A stretch of 64,000 nucleotides of DNA, taken from Kiritimatiellales bacterium. GTDB taxonomy: Bacteria > Verrucomicrobiota > Kiritimatiellia > Kiritimatiellales > Pontiellaceae. Positions 1 through 9,019 of the stretch are shown here, piece by piece; positions within the stretch are counted from its first letter, which is position 1; every line of letters begins with the position of its first letter. The position numbers were made by a program, and so were the translations under genes. The DNA is taken from contig QKAU01000002.1 of NCBI GenBank assembly GCA_003246265.1, positions 1 through 64,000 of the forward strand. The letters are read 5' to 3'. Under the pieces are notes generated by a model that saw nothing but the letters and a program-made list of their open reading frames with translations, was not told the origin of the DNA and did no database searches.

Positions 1-2013
1 GCCGCCACCCTGGACGAGTCCAACAGCTGGTGGCAGGTCGATCTCGGCGAGGCGAAGAGCCTGTACGGCATCCGGTTGACCGCGCCGGGCACGGTGCCGG
101 AATGGCTCGGCAACTTCCGGATCTCCGTATGGGACGCCAAGCCGGCCTACGGAGCCGTGCCCGTGTGGCAGCGGGATTATCTGGGTAGCGACGCCCTGTC
201 CGGCGGCGAAACGCTGGCAATCAAGAACTCGGACGACTCGGCCGACGGGACCACGGAGCTCGGTGCGGTGCGGGGGCGCTACGTGCGCCTCGAACTGCTG
301 GGCGAAAACAACATCCCGAACGGCATCCTGGGTCTCGCCGAGTTGCAGGTCCTCGCGTTCGACGGTTCCAACCTGGTCCTGTCCGATGCCGCCCTGGCGC
401 AGGGGAACGATTCCTGGCAGGCCTCGTTCGTCCAGCAGGTGAACATCGGCGAGATTGAAATCGTCAACGTCGACGGGCCGGACTACATGGAACTGAGCAA
501 CTTCAAGGTGTCCATATGGGACCGGGCCGGCGGATCCAAGGTTTGGGAAAAGGACTACTTTGCCACCGGCAGCGTGGGGCAGGGGGCCTCCTTCAAGGTG
601 TTGGGAAGCGATATCGGCGCCGACGGCCGCACGCGGCTGGCCAGCGTGCTCGGACGGACGGTGAGGGTTGAGCTGAACGGCCTCAACCACGCCGGCAACG
701 ACCACCTGGCGTATTCCAGCATCGCCGTGCGCGACGCGGCAACCGTGCGCCCCGTGAAGAACGTGGCGCTCCAAGGGGAGGCTTCGCAATCGGCCAACCA
801 CTACTACACCCATGGCTTTGCCGACACCGCCATCAACAGCATCGTCATCCCCGAAGACGATTTCACGACCGCGGCCTCGCAGTACCAGGCGTGGTGGCAG
901 GTCGACCTGAAGCAGGTGCGGACCATGGATCAAATCGTCATATTCAACCGCACGGATGCCGCCGACCGGCTGGGCAACTTCAGGGTGAGTGTTTGGGACG
1001 GCGATCCCGGCAGCGGCGGCACCGAACTGTGGCGGCACGACTACTCCTACTCCGCAGGCGACATCCCGGCCGGCGGTTCCCTGACCATTGACGGCCATGT
1101 AGCCTCTGCGGGATCGGGCATCCGCCTCGATGCCGTGTCCGGAGCAAGGTTCGTTCGCGTGCAGCTGCTCGGCACCAACCTGCTTTCACTGCCCGAGGTA
1201 CAGGTGTGGGAGCTCGACGCCACCGCGCCGGCCGTTGACGGGTCCGTCTACATCCAGGCGGAGGACTATGCCGGATTCTACGACACGACCGCCGGAAACT
1301 CGGGCAACCTCTACCGGACGGACGACGTGGACATCGAGGCGCTTGACAGCGGGCTGTGCGTGGGCTGGATCGCGGACGGCGAATGGTTGTCGTACGCGAT
1401 CGATCTCCTGCCCGGCACCTACTCGCTATCCGCCCGCGTAGCCGCAACCGCCGGAGGCAGGTCCTTGTCGGCCTCGCTGGACGGCGTGCCGGTTGCGCTG
1501 CTGCCCATCCCCGATACGGGCGGGTGGGACCTCTTCGAGACCGTCTCCACCTCCAACCTGGTCATCGTCGGCAGCGGGGAGAAGGCGCTGCGGCTCGATC
1601 TCGCCGGCGGGGCGTTCAATCTCAACTGGGTCGCCTTCACTCCGGTCGGGGGCGACGGCGATGGCGACGGCATGCGCGACGACTGGGAATCGGAACGCTT
1701 CGGCGATCTGGGCGAAGAAGCGGCCGACGATCTCGACGGGGATGGCTTTTCCAACCTGCAGGAGTACTATGCCGACACCGATCCGGCCGACAGCAACTCC
1801 TTCTTCCATGCGGAGATCGACCCCCTGCCTGCGGGAAGCGTGGCCCTCTCCTGGGTGCAGTCCCGCGAGCGGACCTACAACATCCTCCGCAGCAGCCGGC
1901 TGGATTCCTCCTACACCCAGATGGTTTACGGAATCGAATACCCGCAAACCAACTATGTCGATGCGGAGGGGCTGGAGCAGGCCTTCTACCGCATCGAAGT
2001 CTTGGTGCCCTAG
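1..2013 (+). CDS. Secreted discoidin/CBM6 carbohydrate-binding protein, 5' end missing
   Basis: The reading frame is open from base 1, so the true start lies outside the window and the 5' end is missing. At least two galactose-binding (F5/8 type C, discoidin-like) modules are visible: each carries a WWQVDL motif and a NFRVSVWD-type strand, at the very start and near base 890. A CBM6-like module follows (about bases 1240-1650; motifs IQAEDYAGF, GEWLSYAIDL, FNLNWVAF), then a calcium-binding Asp-rich hinge (GDGDGDGMRDDWE, LDGDGFSNLQEY) and a C-terminal beta domain ending in an FYRIEV motif, as often seen in Verrucomicrobia/Kiritimatiellota exoproteins. A catalytic domain, if any, must lie upstream. 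Its role is inferred as binding polysaccharide outside the cell. Confidence 0.85.
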   Translation, partial: AATLDESNSWWQVDLGEAKSLYGIRLTAPGTVPEWLGNFRISVWDAKPAYGAVPVWQRDYLGSDALSGGETLAIKNSDDSADGTTELGAVRGRYVRLELLGENNIPNGILGLAELQVLAFDGSNLVLSDAALAQGNDSWQASFVQQVNIGEIEIVNVDGPDYMELSNFKVSIWDRAGGSKVWEKDYFATGSVGQGASFKVLGSDIGADGRTRLASVLGRTVRVELNGLNHAGNDHLAYSSIAVRDAATVRPVKNVALQGEASQSANHYYTHGFADTAINSIVIPEDDFTTAASQYQAWWQVDLKQVRTMDQIVIFNRTDAADRLGNFRVSVWDGDPGSGGTELWRHDYSYSAGDIPAGGSLTIDGHVASAGSGIRLDAVSGARFVRVQLLGTNLLSLPEVQVWELDATAPAVDGSVYIQAEDYAGFYDTTAGNSGNLYRTDDVDIEALDSGLCVGWIADGEWLSYAIDLLPGTYSLSARVAATAGGRSLSASLDGVPVALLPIPDTGGWDLFETVSTSNLVIVGSGEKALRLDLAGGAFNLNWVAFTPVGGDGDGDGMRDDWESERFGDLGEEAADDLDGDGFSNLQEYYADTDPADSNSFFHAEIDPLPAGSVALSWVQSRERTYNILRSSRLDSSYTQMVYGIEYPQTNYVDAEGLEQAFYRIEVLVP

Positions 2014-2077
2014 CCCTTTCCTGGACGCATCGTAGCTCCGCCCCGCAGCCTGCCTTCCAGAACGGCATCCATGGGCG

Positions 2078-2095
2078 ACCGGCAGGCGCCGGTTT
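2078..2095 (+). terminator. Weak hairpin after the discoidin gene
   Basis: ACCGGC and GCCGGT form a perfect 6-bp stem around a 4-base loop and are followed by only three T. It lies 65 bases after the stop codon at 2013. It could end the upstream transcript but lacks a proper U tract. Confidence 0.3.
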
Positions 2096-2129
2096 CCCTG
2101 TGCGGGTGGTTGGGAATGCCATTTGCAGG

Positions 2130-2159
2130 ATTATATTGTGCAAGATTATGAGCAGTTTC
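2130..2159 (+). promoter_or_regulatory. Conserved upstream element, copy 1
   Basis: ATTATATTGTGCAA followed by GAGCAGTTTC, with the ATATTGT and GAGCAG blocks starting 17 bases apart. The same two blocks with the same spacing occur at 4175-4204 before the paralogous gene, although most surrounding sequence differs. It lies about 130 bases upstream of the start codon at 2287. It may be a promoter core or a shared operator; nothing here decides between them. Confidence 0.5.
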
Positions 2160-2286
2160 AGGCCACATGAATGTTGCCGGATATCGAGTCGAATGGAATA
2201 GATGGGGTTGCATTGCGAAGTGGAATCTGGGGACTCGGAACCGAATGCCACTCGTGTACGTAGGGAATAAACAAGGAGAGAACCTC

Positions 2287-3846
2287 ATGAAGACAGCTAG
2301 AATACTCGTTGGCGCCGCAGCCGCATTCGTGGCGGCGCAATCGGCCATGGCGGCCTATACCAATGTGCTGATCGACGCGACCACGCATAACGGTTCGTTT
2401 GAAAACGGCCTGATCCTTGAGGCAGGCAAGACGGATCGGGGCCTGGCGGTGGATGAATGGGCGCTTTCCTACTCGGGAACCTGGGCCCGGTTCACATTGG
2501 CCAGCTATGTAGCGGACTCCGCAACGGACGGCAACATTGGCGTAACCTTCAACAACGGCGTGACCGCCACGATCACCTCGGATCCGATCTACCAGGCCAT
2601 GAACTCCAACGATATGTTGACCCTGACGTTCGACATGGTGGATAGAACGCCCGGTGATACGACGAATACCTTCTACGAGGCGATTGTTGTGGTCGATGGC
2701 AAGGAACCGCTCTCGTTCGGTGTCCAGCAAATGCCCGTATCCGGTTCCGGACAGTATTCCGGTCAGGTACTACTGCCGTCCGACTGCCTGTTTTATTCCA
2801 TCAAGATTGTGGCGGGCGTAGGCGGAAGCGACAACCAGAACTGCCTGGACAACGTCACGCTTGCGCGTGTGGGCGATGCGCCGCTGGAGCCCGAAGCGAT
2901 CTTCTCCGTCTTCATGGGTGCGGGCGTGTGCAACGGCGACTGGCAGTCCAACGACCCGTTTGTCGGATGGACCGACCTGTCCATGACCAATGCGCTTCCG
3001 TTTGCCGTCCCCGGTCTTGTGACCAACACCACCGGCCGCCGGCAGTATTCCGGCAGTGCGGACCATGTGGTCCTGCAGTGGGGGGATGTCTGGACAGCCC
3101 AACGCACCTATTACTCCGGCGGCAATGATGCATGGGGGGTTGACGGTTCGATTCTGGGTGACATGGCAGGCTATCCAAACACCTATTTCTTCATGAACTC
3201 CGGGGATTCCACGGTGCGGTCAAGCGCCTGTCCGGCCACGCTTTACAACGGCGATCAAATCATGGTCCAGTTTGACATGCTGTCTCAAACCCTGCCCACT
3301 GCGGCAACGAATACCCCGGCAAACTGCGCCGGCATGGTGCTCTTCAACGATGGAGCGATCACCAACTCCTGGACGGCGGAGGAAACCTATGTAACCAACA
3401 CTCTTCAGGCTACCACGTTTACCAAGGTGTTCCCGGTGACCGCCGATGTCACCAACATGCAGGTGGTGCTCTATTTCTCCACCGGGCGTGGATATGCCGA
3501 TAATCCGACCCGTTCGGCCAACAAATGCCTGCTGGACAATGTCCGGGTGTTCGGTCTTAGCGCCCCGAGCGGAGCTCCGATCAATATCGTCGCCCTCAGA
3601 CCGGTCGCGGCCGGCATTTTTGAGATGGAGATCGACATTCAGGGCGGTGCCACCCGCCAGATTACCCATCCGGTCGGCAGAAGCAGCCTGAACTTCGCCG
3701 GGTGGACCCACATCCCGCACTCGGACGACGGCCTCAATCCGTTTGTCCAGACGAACCTGCTCTATTCCATAGAGGCTGGTACCAACCGCGTCATCTATGT
3801 CCAATCGGGCGATGCCCAGGCCTTCTTCGGGATCTCCAAGGACTAG
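2287..3846 (+). CDS. Secreted beta-rich protein of unknown function, paralogue A
   Basis: The 519-residue product starts with a clear signal peptide (MKTARILVGAAAAFVA, then AMAA), so it should be exported. The start at 2287 is chosen over an in-frame upstream codon at 2167 because AAGGAG sits about 8 bases before it and the signal peptide begins there. Residues about 25-210 look like a galactose-binding-type beta sandwich. Residues about 215-430 match the repeated domain of the next gene (motifs TTGRR, RTYYSGGN, YFFMNSGD, SWTAEETYV, YFSTGRG, LLDNVRV). The last ~90 residues form a C-terminal domain (WTHIPHSDDGLNPFVQTN, GDAQAFFGIS) shared with paralogue B. No catalytic motif was recognised; a surface or matrix role is a guess. 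Confidence 0.8.
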   Translation: MKTARILVGAAAAFVAAQSAMAAYTNVLIDATTHNGSFENGLILEAGKTDRGLAVDEWALSYSGTWARFTLASYVADSATDGNIGVTFNNGVTATITSDPIYQAMNSNDMLTLTFDMVDRTPGDTTNTFYEAIVVVDGKEPLSFGVQQMPVSGSGQYSGQVLLPSDCLFYSIKIVAGVGGSDNQNCLDNVTLARVGDAPLEPEAIFSVFMGAGVCNGDWQSNDPFVGWTDLSMTNALPFAVPGLVTNTTGRRQYSGSADHVVLQWGDVWTAQRTYYSGGNDAWGVDGSILGDMAGYPNTYFFMNSGDSTVRSSACPATLYNGDQIMVQFDMLSQTLPTAATNTPANCAGMVLFNDGAITNSWTAEETYVTNTLQATTFTKVFPVTADVTNMQVVLYFSTGRGYADNPTRSANKCLLDNVRVFGLSAPSGAPINIVALRPVAAGIFEMEIDIQGGATRQITHPVGRSSLNFAGWTHIPHSDDGLNPFVQTNLLYSIEAGTNRVIYVQSGDAQAFFGISKD

Positions 3847-3869
3847 TCCGTGCCGCTTGGACGGCGTGA

Positions 3870-3912
3870 CGGGCGCCCGTTTCCGGACGGGTGCCCGTTT
3901 TTTTTTTTTTTT
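3870..3912 (+). terminator. Strong intrinsic terminator after paralogue A
   Basis: CGGGCGCCCG pairs with CGGGTGCCCG (10 bp with one G-U) around an 8-base loop, followed by a run of 15 T. It begins 24 bases after the stop codon. A nearly identical hairpin follows paralogue B at 5966. Confidence 0.9.
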
Positions 3913-4346
3913 ACCGGACGCCATCCGGCTTCCGCTGAATGAAGGCTTGCGCAGGTCGTGGGCGGCAAAACAACCTGGCCGAAGAGGGCCCCTCCATTCT
4001 TGACCGAGGCTCGGAACCGTTCCTTGTTGTTGCGTGGCCCGTCTGGATGCTTCGCTGCATGCGAAGATCGCGGGAGCCATGGCTCTGGACACAGGATTGC
4101 TTCCCTGGAATGGCGGGAATACCGGAGGCAGGGCGGTGAAGGGGGTCGTTCGGAGCCGATCGGCATGTAGCTCCGATCATATTGTACAAAACAAAGAGCA
4201 GTTTCGCGGGAGGCAATGGTTGCGCATCCTCGGGGCCGATGGGATAAATGCCACCATGGGTTTGGTTATGGACCCTGTACAGCTTCATGGGCCTGATCCC
4301 TGGGAGGGCGCATGGATTCCAAATCATTGGTTGGAAGGAGATCAGA
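3913..4346 (+). other. Intergenic region between paralogues A and B
   Basis: About 430 bases without a convincing gene. It holds the second copy of the conserved upstream element at 4175-4204 and a presumed untranslated leader of about 140 bases before the start at 4347. Reading frames crossing it lack ribosome sites and do not resemble known proteins. Confidence 0.6.
4175..4204 (+). promoter_or_regulatory. Conserved upstream element, copy 2
   Basis: ATCATATTGTACAA followed by GAGCAGTTTC, same blocks and same 17-base offset as at 2130-2159. It is about 145 bases before the start codon of paralogue B. Conservation in otherwise diverged intergenic DNA suggests co-regulation of the two genes. 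Confidence 0.5.
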
Positions 4347-5942
4347 ATGAAAAAAAGATGGATGCTGATAGGCGGCGCGGCCGCGATTGCATTGGCCTGT
4401 TCGGTACAGGCGCAGGTGACCAACGTCATCATCGGTGGCGACGCGGGCAACGGGAACTTCACCACCGTCGATCCCTATGCCGCGAGCCACGCCGTGACCA
4501 CCAACACCACTGGTCGGCGGCTGATCCAGACCAGCATCATCGGCAGCTACATTGCCGTGCCGGGCTGGCGGTTGGAGCGTACCTACATCAGTGGCGGCAA
4601 TGCCTCGTACGGGTGGGACGGCGCTGCCGGAACCCCCATCGGCGGTCCGGACTACGTGTTCGGCAATTCGGGCGACTGGACACTGTCCTCGGACACCATC
4701 TACGCCGCAGGCATGGTGTCGGGCAGCGTCGCAACGGTCTCCTTCGAGTTGGCCATGACCACCATCCTAAGCAGCAACGCGGCCTCCTGCGCGGGCACGG
4801 TCGATTTCGGCGGCGGGCAAACGTTCTCGTGGACGGCCGCCGACGCGACCGCCGTCGCCGCCAATACGCTGCTGAGCTTCAACACCAACTTCGTGCTGAC
4901 GGCCGACAGCTCGCAGGCCAGCATCACGCTATACCCGTCCACGGGGCGCAACACGGACGGCTCCACCGGGGGCGGACAGGTTAAGATCGACAACGTATCG
5001 CTGGTGGTCGTCAGTCCGGAAACGGCCTATGAAAGCATCATCCTGCTGGGCGGGGACCTGGGCAACGGCAACATCCAGACCGTCGATCCCTTCCATGCCT
5101 GGACGAACAGCGCGCGGACCAACGAGATGACCTACGTCACCAACAGCACGCTGCGCAGGATGTTCCAGAACTCCGATATCGGAAGGGTGGTGGATTTCCC
5201 CGGCTGGAGCGCGCGGCGCACCTACTACATGGGAGGCAACAATGCCTGGGCCATCGACGACACTGCCGGAAGCGGCAAGGCCGGCTATCCCAACGCCTAC
5301 TACTTCATGAACTCGGGCGACGCCACGCTGACGTCGAGCAACTATCCGGTCCTGCTGTTCCCGGGCGACACGCTGACGGTCTCCTTCAACATGTGGATGG
5401 CCAACCTGATCACCAATGAAGTGGCCGTTCCTCCCTCCTGCGCCGGCAAGATCGACTTCGGCGGCGGGCATGTCTACGAATGGACCGCCGAAGAGACCTA
5501 TGTCCTGGCCAACCAGACGATGGTCGGCTTCACGAAGGATTTCGCGATGACCAATTCGGCCAGCGAGATGACCGTCGAGCTCTATTTCTCCACCGGTCGC
5601 GGCGACCAGACCAATGCGTTGCGTTCGGCCAACCAGTGCCTGATCGACGACATCACGGTCGTCGCCAAGCGTCCGCCGTCTCCGCCCTCGATCGTGGGCT
5701 TCAAGCTGGTGGCCCCGGGCATCTACGAGATCGAGGTGGAGACCAAGAATCCCGATGTCCAGCATCTGCTCGGTTCGACCGATCTGGTCAATGGGGGCTG
5801 GAGCTCGATTCCCCATTCGGACGACGGCCTCAATCCGTATGTCCAGACCAACCTGCTCTATTCGACGCCGAACGGGGTGAACCGCGTCATCTACATCCAG
5901 TCGGGCGACGCCCAGGCCTTCTTCGGGGTCTCGGCGGACTAG
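4347..5942 (+). CDS. Secreted beta-rich protein of unknown function, paralogue B
   Basis: A 531-residue protein with a signal peptide (MKKRWMLIGGAAAIALA, cleaved near VQAQ). The start at 4347 follows GGAAGGAG by about 7 bases. It contains two tandem copies of a ~230-residue domain: copy 1 has IIGGDAGNGNFTTVDP and NSGDWTL, copy 2 has LLGGDLGNGNIQTVDP and NSGDATL, and both end with a STGR...IDNV/IDDI strand. The C-terminal ~90 residues (STDLVNGGWSSIPHSDDG, GDAQAFFGVS) match paralogue A almost residue for residue, and the DNA similarity continues past the stop codon into the terminator. This suggests duplication or gene conversion. Function unknown; probably extracellular. Confidence 0.8.
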   Translation: MKKRWMLIGGAAAIALACSVQAQVTNVIIGGDAGNGNFTTVDPYAASHAVTTNTTGRRLIQTSIIGSYIAVPGWRLERTYISGGNASYGWDGAAGTPIGGPDYVFGNSGDWTLSSDTIYAAGMVSGSVATVSFELAMTTILSSNAASCAGTVDFGGGQTFSWTAADATAVAANTLLSFNTNFVLTADSSQASITLYPSTGRNTDGSTGGGQVKIDNVSLVVVSPETAYESIILLGGDLGNGNIQTVDPFHAWTNSARTNEMTYVTNSTLRRMFQNSDIGRVVDFPGWSARRTYYMGGNNAWAIDDTAGSGKAGYPNAYYFMNSGDATLTSSNYPVLLFPGDTLTVSFNMWMANLITNEVAVPPSCAGKIDFGGGHVYEWTAEETYVLANQTMVGFTKDFAMTNSASEMTVELYFSTGRGDQTNALRSANQCLIDDITVVAKRPPSPPSIVGFKLVAPGIYEIEVETKNPDVQHLLGSTDLVNGGWSSIPHSDDGLNPYVQTNLLYSTPNGVNRVIYIQSGDAQAFFGVSAD

Positions 5943-5965
5943 TCCGTGCCGACAGGTCGGCGTGA

Positions 5966-6000
5966 CGGGCGCCCGTTTCCGGACGGGTGCCCGCTTTTTT
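5966..6000 (+). terminator. Intrinsic terminator after paralogue B
   Basis: The same CGGGCGCCCG/CGGGTGCCCG stem as at 3870, followed by six T. The T run ends at 6000, 37 bases before the next start codon at 6038, so it separates paralogue B from the glycosidase run. Confidence 0.85.
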
Positions 6001-6037
6001 AGGCCGGGCGGCCTTCGATGTCCGGCCGGGGAGACCC

Positions 6038-7315
6038 ATGAAGCGGATTGTGGCGATCATGTTGCTGGGGCAGTTGGCGGCCGGCGTCCGGGCCGGTTGC
6101 CGGGAGGGGGGTGCCATGGATGGCAGAACATTGCTCGACCGGCTGGCGGTCCAGTTGGACGGATTGCGTCCCCAGTCCATCCGGCCCGCGGAGGGATTCA
6201 TCCGGCGCGACTACCTCGTGCCCGGCGGATTCTACAAGCAGATGTGGGATTGGGACGGCTTCTTCATCGGCTGCCACCTTCTCTCCCTGGGCCAGCCCGG
6301 ATACCTGCGCGACTGGGTGCTCGGCTTCGCCGAGGCGGCGGACGCGGAGGGCTATGTCCCGGGATGCATCACGACGCAGGGCCCGCGGCCGATCTTCGGC
6401 AAGTTCGCCATGAAGCCGTTCCTGGCGCAGGGCGCGTACCTCGCTTCGGAGGCCCTAGGCGACTACCGGTGGCTGGAAGCGGTCTATGCCGAGCTTGCCA
6501 ACGTTTGCGCCTACCGGGAGGCCACGCAGTTCGATGCCGCCTACGGCCTCTTCTTCTGGGACAACGCCATGCAGAGCGGGGCGGACAACACGGTGGTCCT
6601 GACGAACGACGACCGCGAGCGCAGCGCGATCCTGGCCGTGGACCTCAACACGTTCCAATATCGTGAATACAAGGCCATGCGGGCCGTTGCCGCGGCCCTC
6701 GGCCATGACGGCGATGCCGCCATGTACGCGCAAAAGGCGGCGCTGCTGCGGGAGAACATCCTCAAGCACCATTGGGATGCCGAGCGGTACTCCTTCTGGA
6801 ATGTCCGGCGCAGGGATGGCCGCGCGGTGCGCCGGGTGAGCTATTCGAACTTCACGGCGCTCATGGAGCCGGACCTGCTGCCCTTGGAGGAGGGGCGGGA
6901 AATGGTCCGGCGCTACCTCTGGAACGATGCGCACATGCTGTCGCCCCACGGCCTGCGGACCCTTTCCCGGCAGGATCCGGACTACAACAACGAGAACATC
7001 ATCGTGCCCTACTCCAACTGGCAGGGGCCCATCTGGCCGATCGCCAACTACCTCTTTTTCATCGGCCTGAAAAACTACGGATTCGATGCGGAATGCGGCG
7101 CGCTGGCCGCCATGATGGCCCGGCTGGTGTCGGAGGACATCGCGGCCTGTGGCTCGATGCACGAGAACTACGATGCCGAAACCGGCGCGCCGCTGGCGCC
7201 GACGGCGGAGCAGTCGGGCGGGGTCTTCAAGGGGTTCGTCGGCTGGAACATGCTGGTGCTGAACATGCTCGAGGGGGTGTGCGGGGATGGCTGGCTGCTG
7301 CTGGAGATCCGATGA
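6038..7315 (+). CDS. Clan GH-G glycosidase (GH37 trehalase/GH63-like), exported
   Basis: A 425-residue (alpha/alpha)6-barrel glycosidase. Motifs typical of GH37/GH63 are visible: GGFYKQMWDWDGFFIG near residue 65, whose Asp is the likely general acid, NWQGPIWPIANYLF near residue 330, and SMHENYDAETG near residue 370, whose Glu is the likely base. An N-terminal hydrophobic segment (MKRIVAIMLLGQLAAGVRAG) indicates export, and a Cys right after it could be lipidated, though the lipobox is imperfect. The start at 6038 is favoured by GGGGAGA just upstream. Substrate is uncertain; GH63-like enzymes usually act on alpha-glucosides. It opens a glycan-degrading gene run. Confidence 0.75.
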   Translation: MKRIVAIMLLGQLAAGVRAGCREGGAMDGRTLLDRLAVQLDGLRPQSIRPAEGFIRRDYLVPGGFYKQMWDWDGFFIGCHLLSLGQPGYLRDWVLGFAEAADAEGYVPGCITTQGPRPIFGKFAMKPFLAQGAYLASEALGDYRWLEAVYAELANVCAYREATQFDAAYGLFFWDNAMQSGADNTVVLTNDDRERSAILAVDLNTFQYREYKAMRAVAAALGHDGDAAMYAQKAALLRENILKHHWDAERYSFWNVRRRDGRAVRRVSYSNFTALMEPDLLPLEEGREMVRRYLWNDAHMLSPHGLRTLSRQDPDYNNENIIVPYSNWQGPIWPIANYLFFIGLKNYGFDAECGALAAMMARLVSEDIAACGSMHENYDAETGAPLAPTAEQSGGVFKGFVGWNMLVLNMLEGVCGDGWLLLEIR

Positions 7316-7387
7316 CAAGGCCATGGGTGCATGTTGCGCCCGGCCCTGCGCCGCGTGTGTGGAACCCTTTCCGGGCCGGAGGTTGAT

Positions 7388-8971
7388 ATGGGTGCGATGG
7401 ATATGAAGTGGTTGCTGCCTCTTGCCGTGGGACTGCTTTCCTGGAACGCGGCTGCAGCCGAAGCGGCCCCGGCTGCGGTACGCTGCATCGACGTCGACTG
7501 GACGGCGCAACGCGGCACCCTCGACCGGTCGCCGTTGCACTGCGTGGGCTCCGGCTATGCCGCGCTGGCGTTGCGAAGCAGCTACGCCCGGCAGCTGGCC
7601 CTCGTTGCCAGGGAGTGCGGCTTCGAATATGTCCGCTGCCACGGCATCTTCGACGATGCCATGGGCGTGGTCCTGGAAGACCGCTCCGACAACAATGCGC
7701 TGTGCTTCAATTTCCAGTACGTGGATGAAGTCTACGACATGATGCTGGAGTGCGGGATCAAACCGTATGTCGAGCTCAGCTACATGCCGGAGAAGCTGGC
7801 CTCCGGCGACCAGACCATGTTCTGGTGGAAGGCCAACGTCACTCCGCCGAAGGAGTACGCGCAATGGGGGCGGCTGGTCAGCGCATTCGTCGAGCACCTT
7901 GTTGAGCGCTACGGGATCGACGAGGTGGGGAGCTGGTATTTCGAGGTCTGGAACGAACCCGACCACAAGCAGTTCTTCTCCGGGACGCAGGAGGAGTATT
8001 TCACGCTGTACAAGACGACGGTCGAAGCGGTGAAGAAGGTCGATCCCGCGCTGCGCACCGGCGGGCCGGCCACCTGCAGCGGCCGCTGGCACGCGGCGTT
8101 CCTGAAGTATGTCGCGGACGAGGGGCTTCCGCTCGACTTCTTTTCTACCCATACGTACGGGGTGGGGGGATTTGTCGATGAGCTGGGCCAGCGGCAGCTG
8201 ACCCTCAACCGCTGGCCGCGCATCGTCACCTCCGCCGTCCAGGATACCCGCCGCAAGCTGGACGAGAGCGGTTTCGAAAGGGTGCCGCTGCATTTCAGCG
8301 AATGGGGCGCCTCCTACAGCTCCCGGGATCCGATCCACGACAGCTATGTCCAGGCGCCCTACCTCCTGGACAAGCTCAAGGCGTGCGAGGGCTATCAGCA
8401 GGCCATGTCCTACTGGACCTTCTCGGACATCTTTGAAGAGTCGGCGCCCCCGTACGCCCCGTTCCATGGCGGGTTCGGCCTGCTGAACCTGCAGGGGATC
8501 CGCAAGCCGAGCTATTTCGCCTACAAGTTCTTCCACGAGCTCGAGGACATGGAGTTGATGAACAGCGACGGTGCATCCTGGGTCAGCCGGAGCGAACGGA
8601 GCCTCACCGCCCTGGCATGGGAGTTCGAGCTGCCGCCGCAGGAGCGGATCTCCAACCAGGAGCTGTTCAATGCCGACCTCGAACCCGCCAGGGGCACGCC
8701 GCTCCGCTTCAAGGCCGCGCAGGTTCCCGACGGACCCTACAAGCTGGAGCTCTTCCGGGTCGGATACCGGAGCAACGATGCGTTCACTACCTATGTGGAC
8801 ATGGAGCGCCCGCGGCCGCTTTCCCGGCAGCAGCTCGCCACGCTGCTGCGGTCGGCCGACGGCAGCGCGGAAACGGTCCGGACCGTCATGGTGGAGAACG
8901 GCGCTTTCGAGTGGCCGGTCGACATGCGGAAGAACGATGTTGTTTTTCTCCGGCTGCTGCGGCTGGATTGA
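7388..8971 (+). CDS. GH39 family glycosidase (beta-xylosidase/iduronidase-like), secreted
   Basis: A 527-residue TIM-barrel glycosidase with a signal peptide ending near AAAAEA. The GH39 acid/base is visible as Glu190 in EVWNEPD and the nucleophile as Glu305 in HFSEWGASY. The C-terminal ~120 residues form a beta-sandwich accessory domain (RNDVVFLRLLRLD-like end). The start at 7388 has GGAGG 5 bases upstream; Met codons at 7397 and 7403 are alternatives. GH39 members hydrolyse beta-xylosides or alpha-iduronides by a retaining mechanism; which applies here is not decided by sequence alone. It likely works with the neighbouring fucosidase on a marine heteropolysaccharide. Confidence 0.85.
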   Translation: MGAMDMKWLLPLAVGLLSWNAAAAEAAPAAVRCIDVDWTAQRGTLDRSPLHCVGSGYAALALRSSYARQLALVARECGFEYVRCHGIFDDAMGVVLEDRSDNNALCFNFQYVDEVYDMMLECGIKPYVELSYMPEKLASGDQTMFWWKANVTPPKEYAQWGRLVSAFVEHLVERYGIDEVGSWYFEVWNEPDHKQFFSGTQEEYFTLYKTTVEAVKKVDPALRTGGPATCSGRWHAAFLKYVADEGLPLDFFSTHTYGVGGFVDELGQRQLTLNRWPRIVTSAVQDTRRKLDESGFERVPLHFSEWGASYSSRDPIHDSYVQAPYLLDKLKACEGYQQAMSYWTFSDIFEESAPPYAPFHGGFGLLNLQGIRKPSYFAYKFFHELEDMELMNSDGASWVSRSERSLTALAWEFELPPQERISNQELFNADLEPARGTPLRFKAAQVPDGPYKLELFRVGYRSNDAFTTYVDMERPRPLSRQQLATLLRSADGSAETVRTVMVENGAFEWPVDMRKNDVVFLRLLRLD

Positions 8972-9019
8972 GATGGAGGGGCCCATGGCAACCGACCTGC
9001 AACAGGCAAGGCATTGGTG

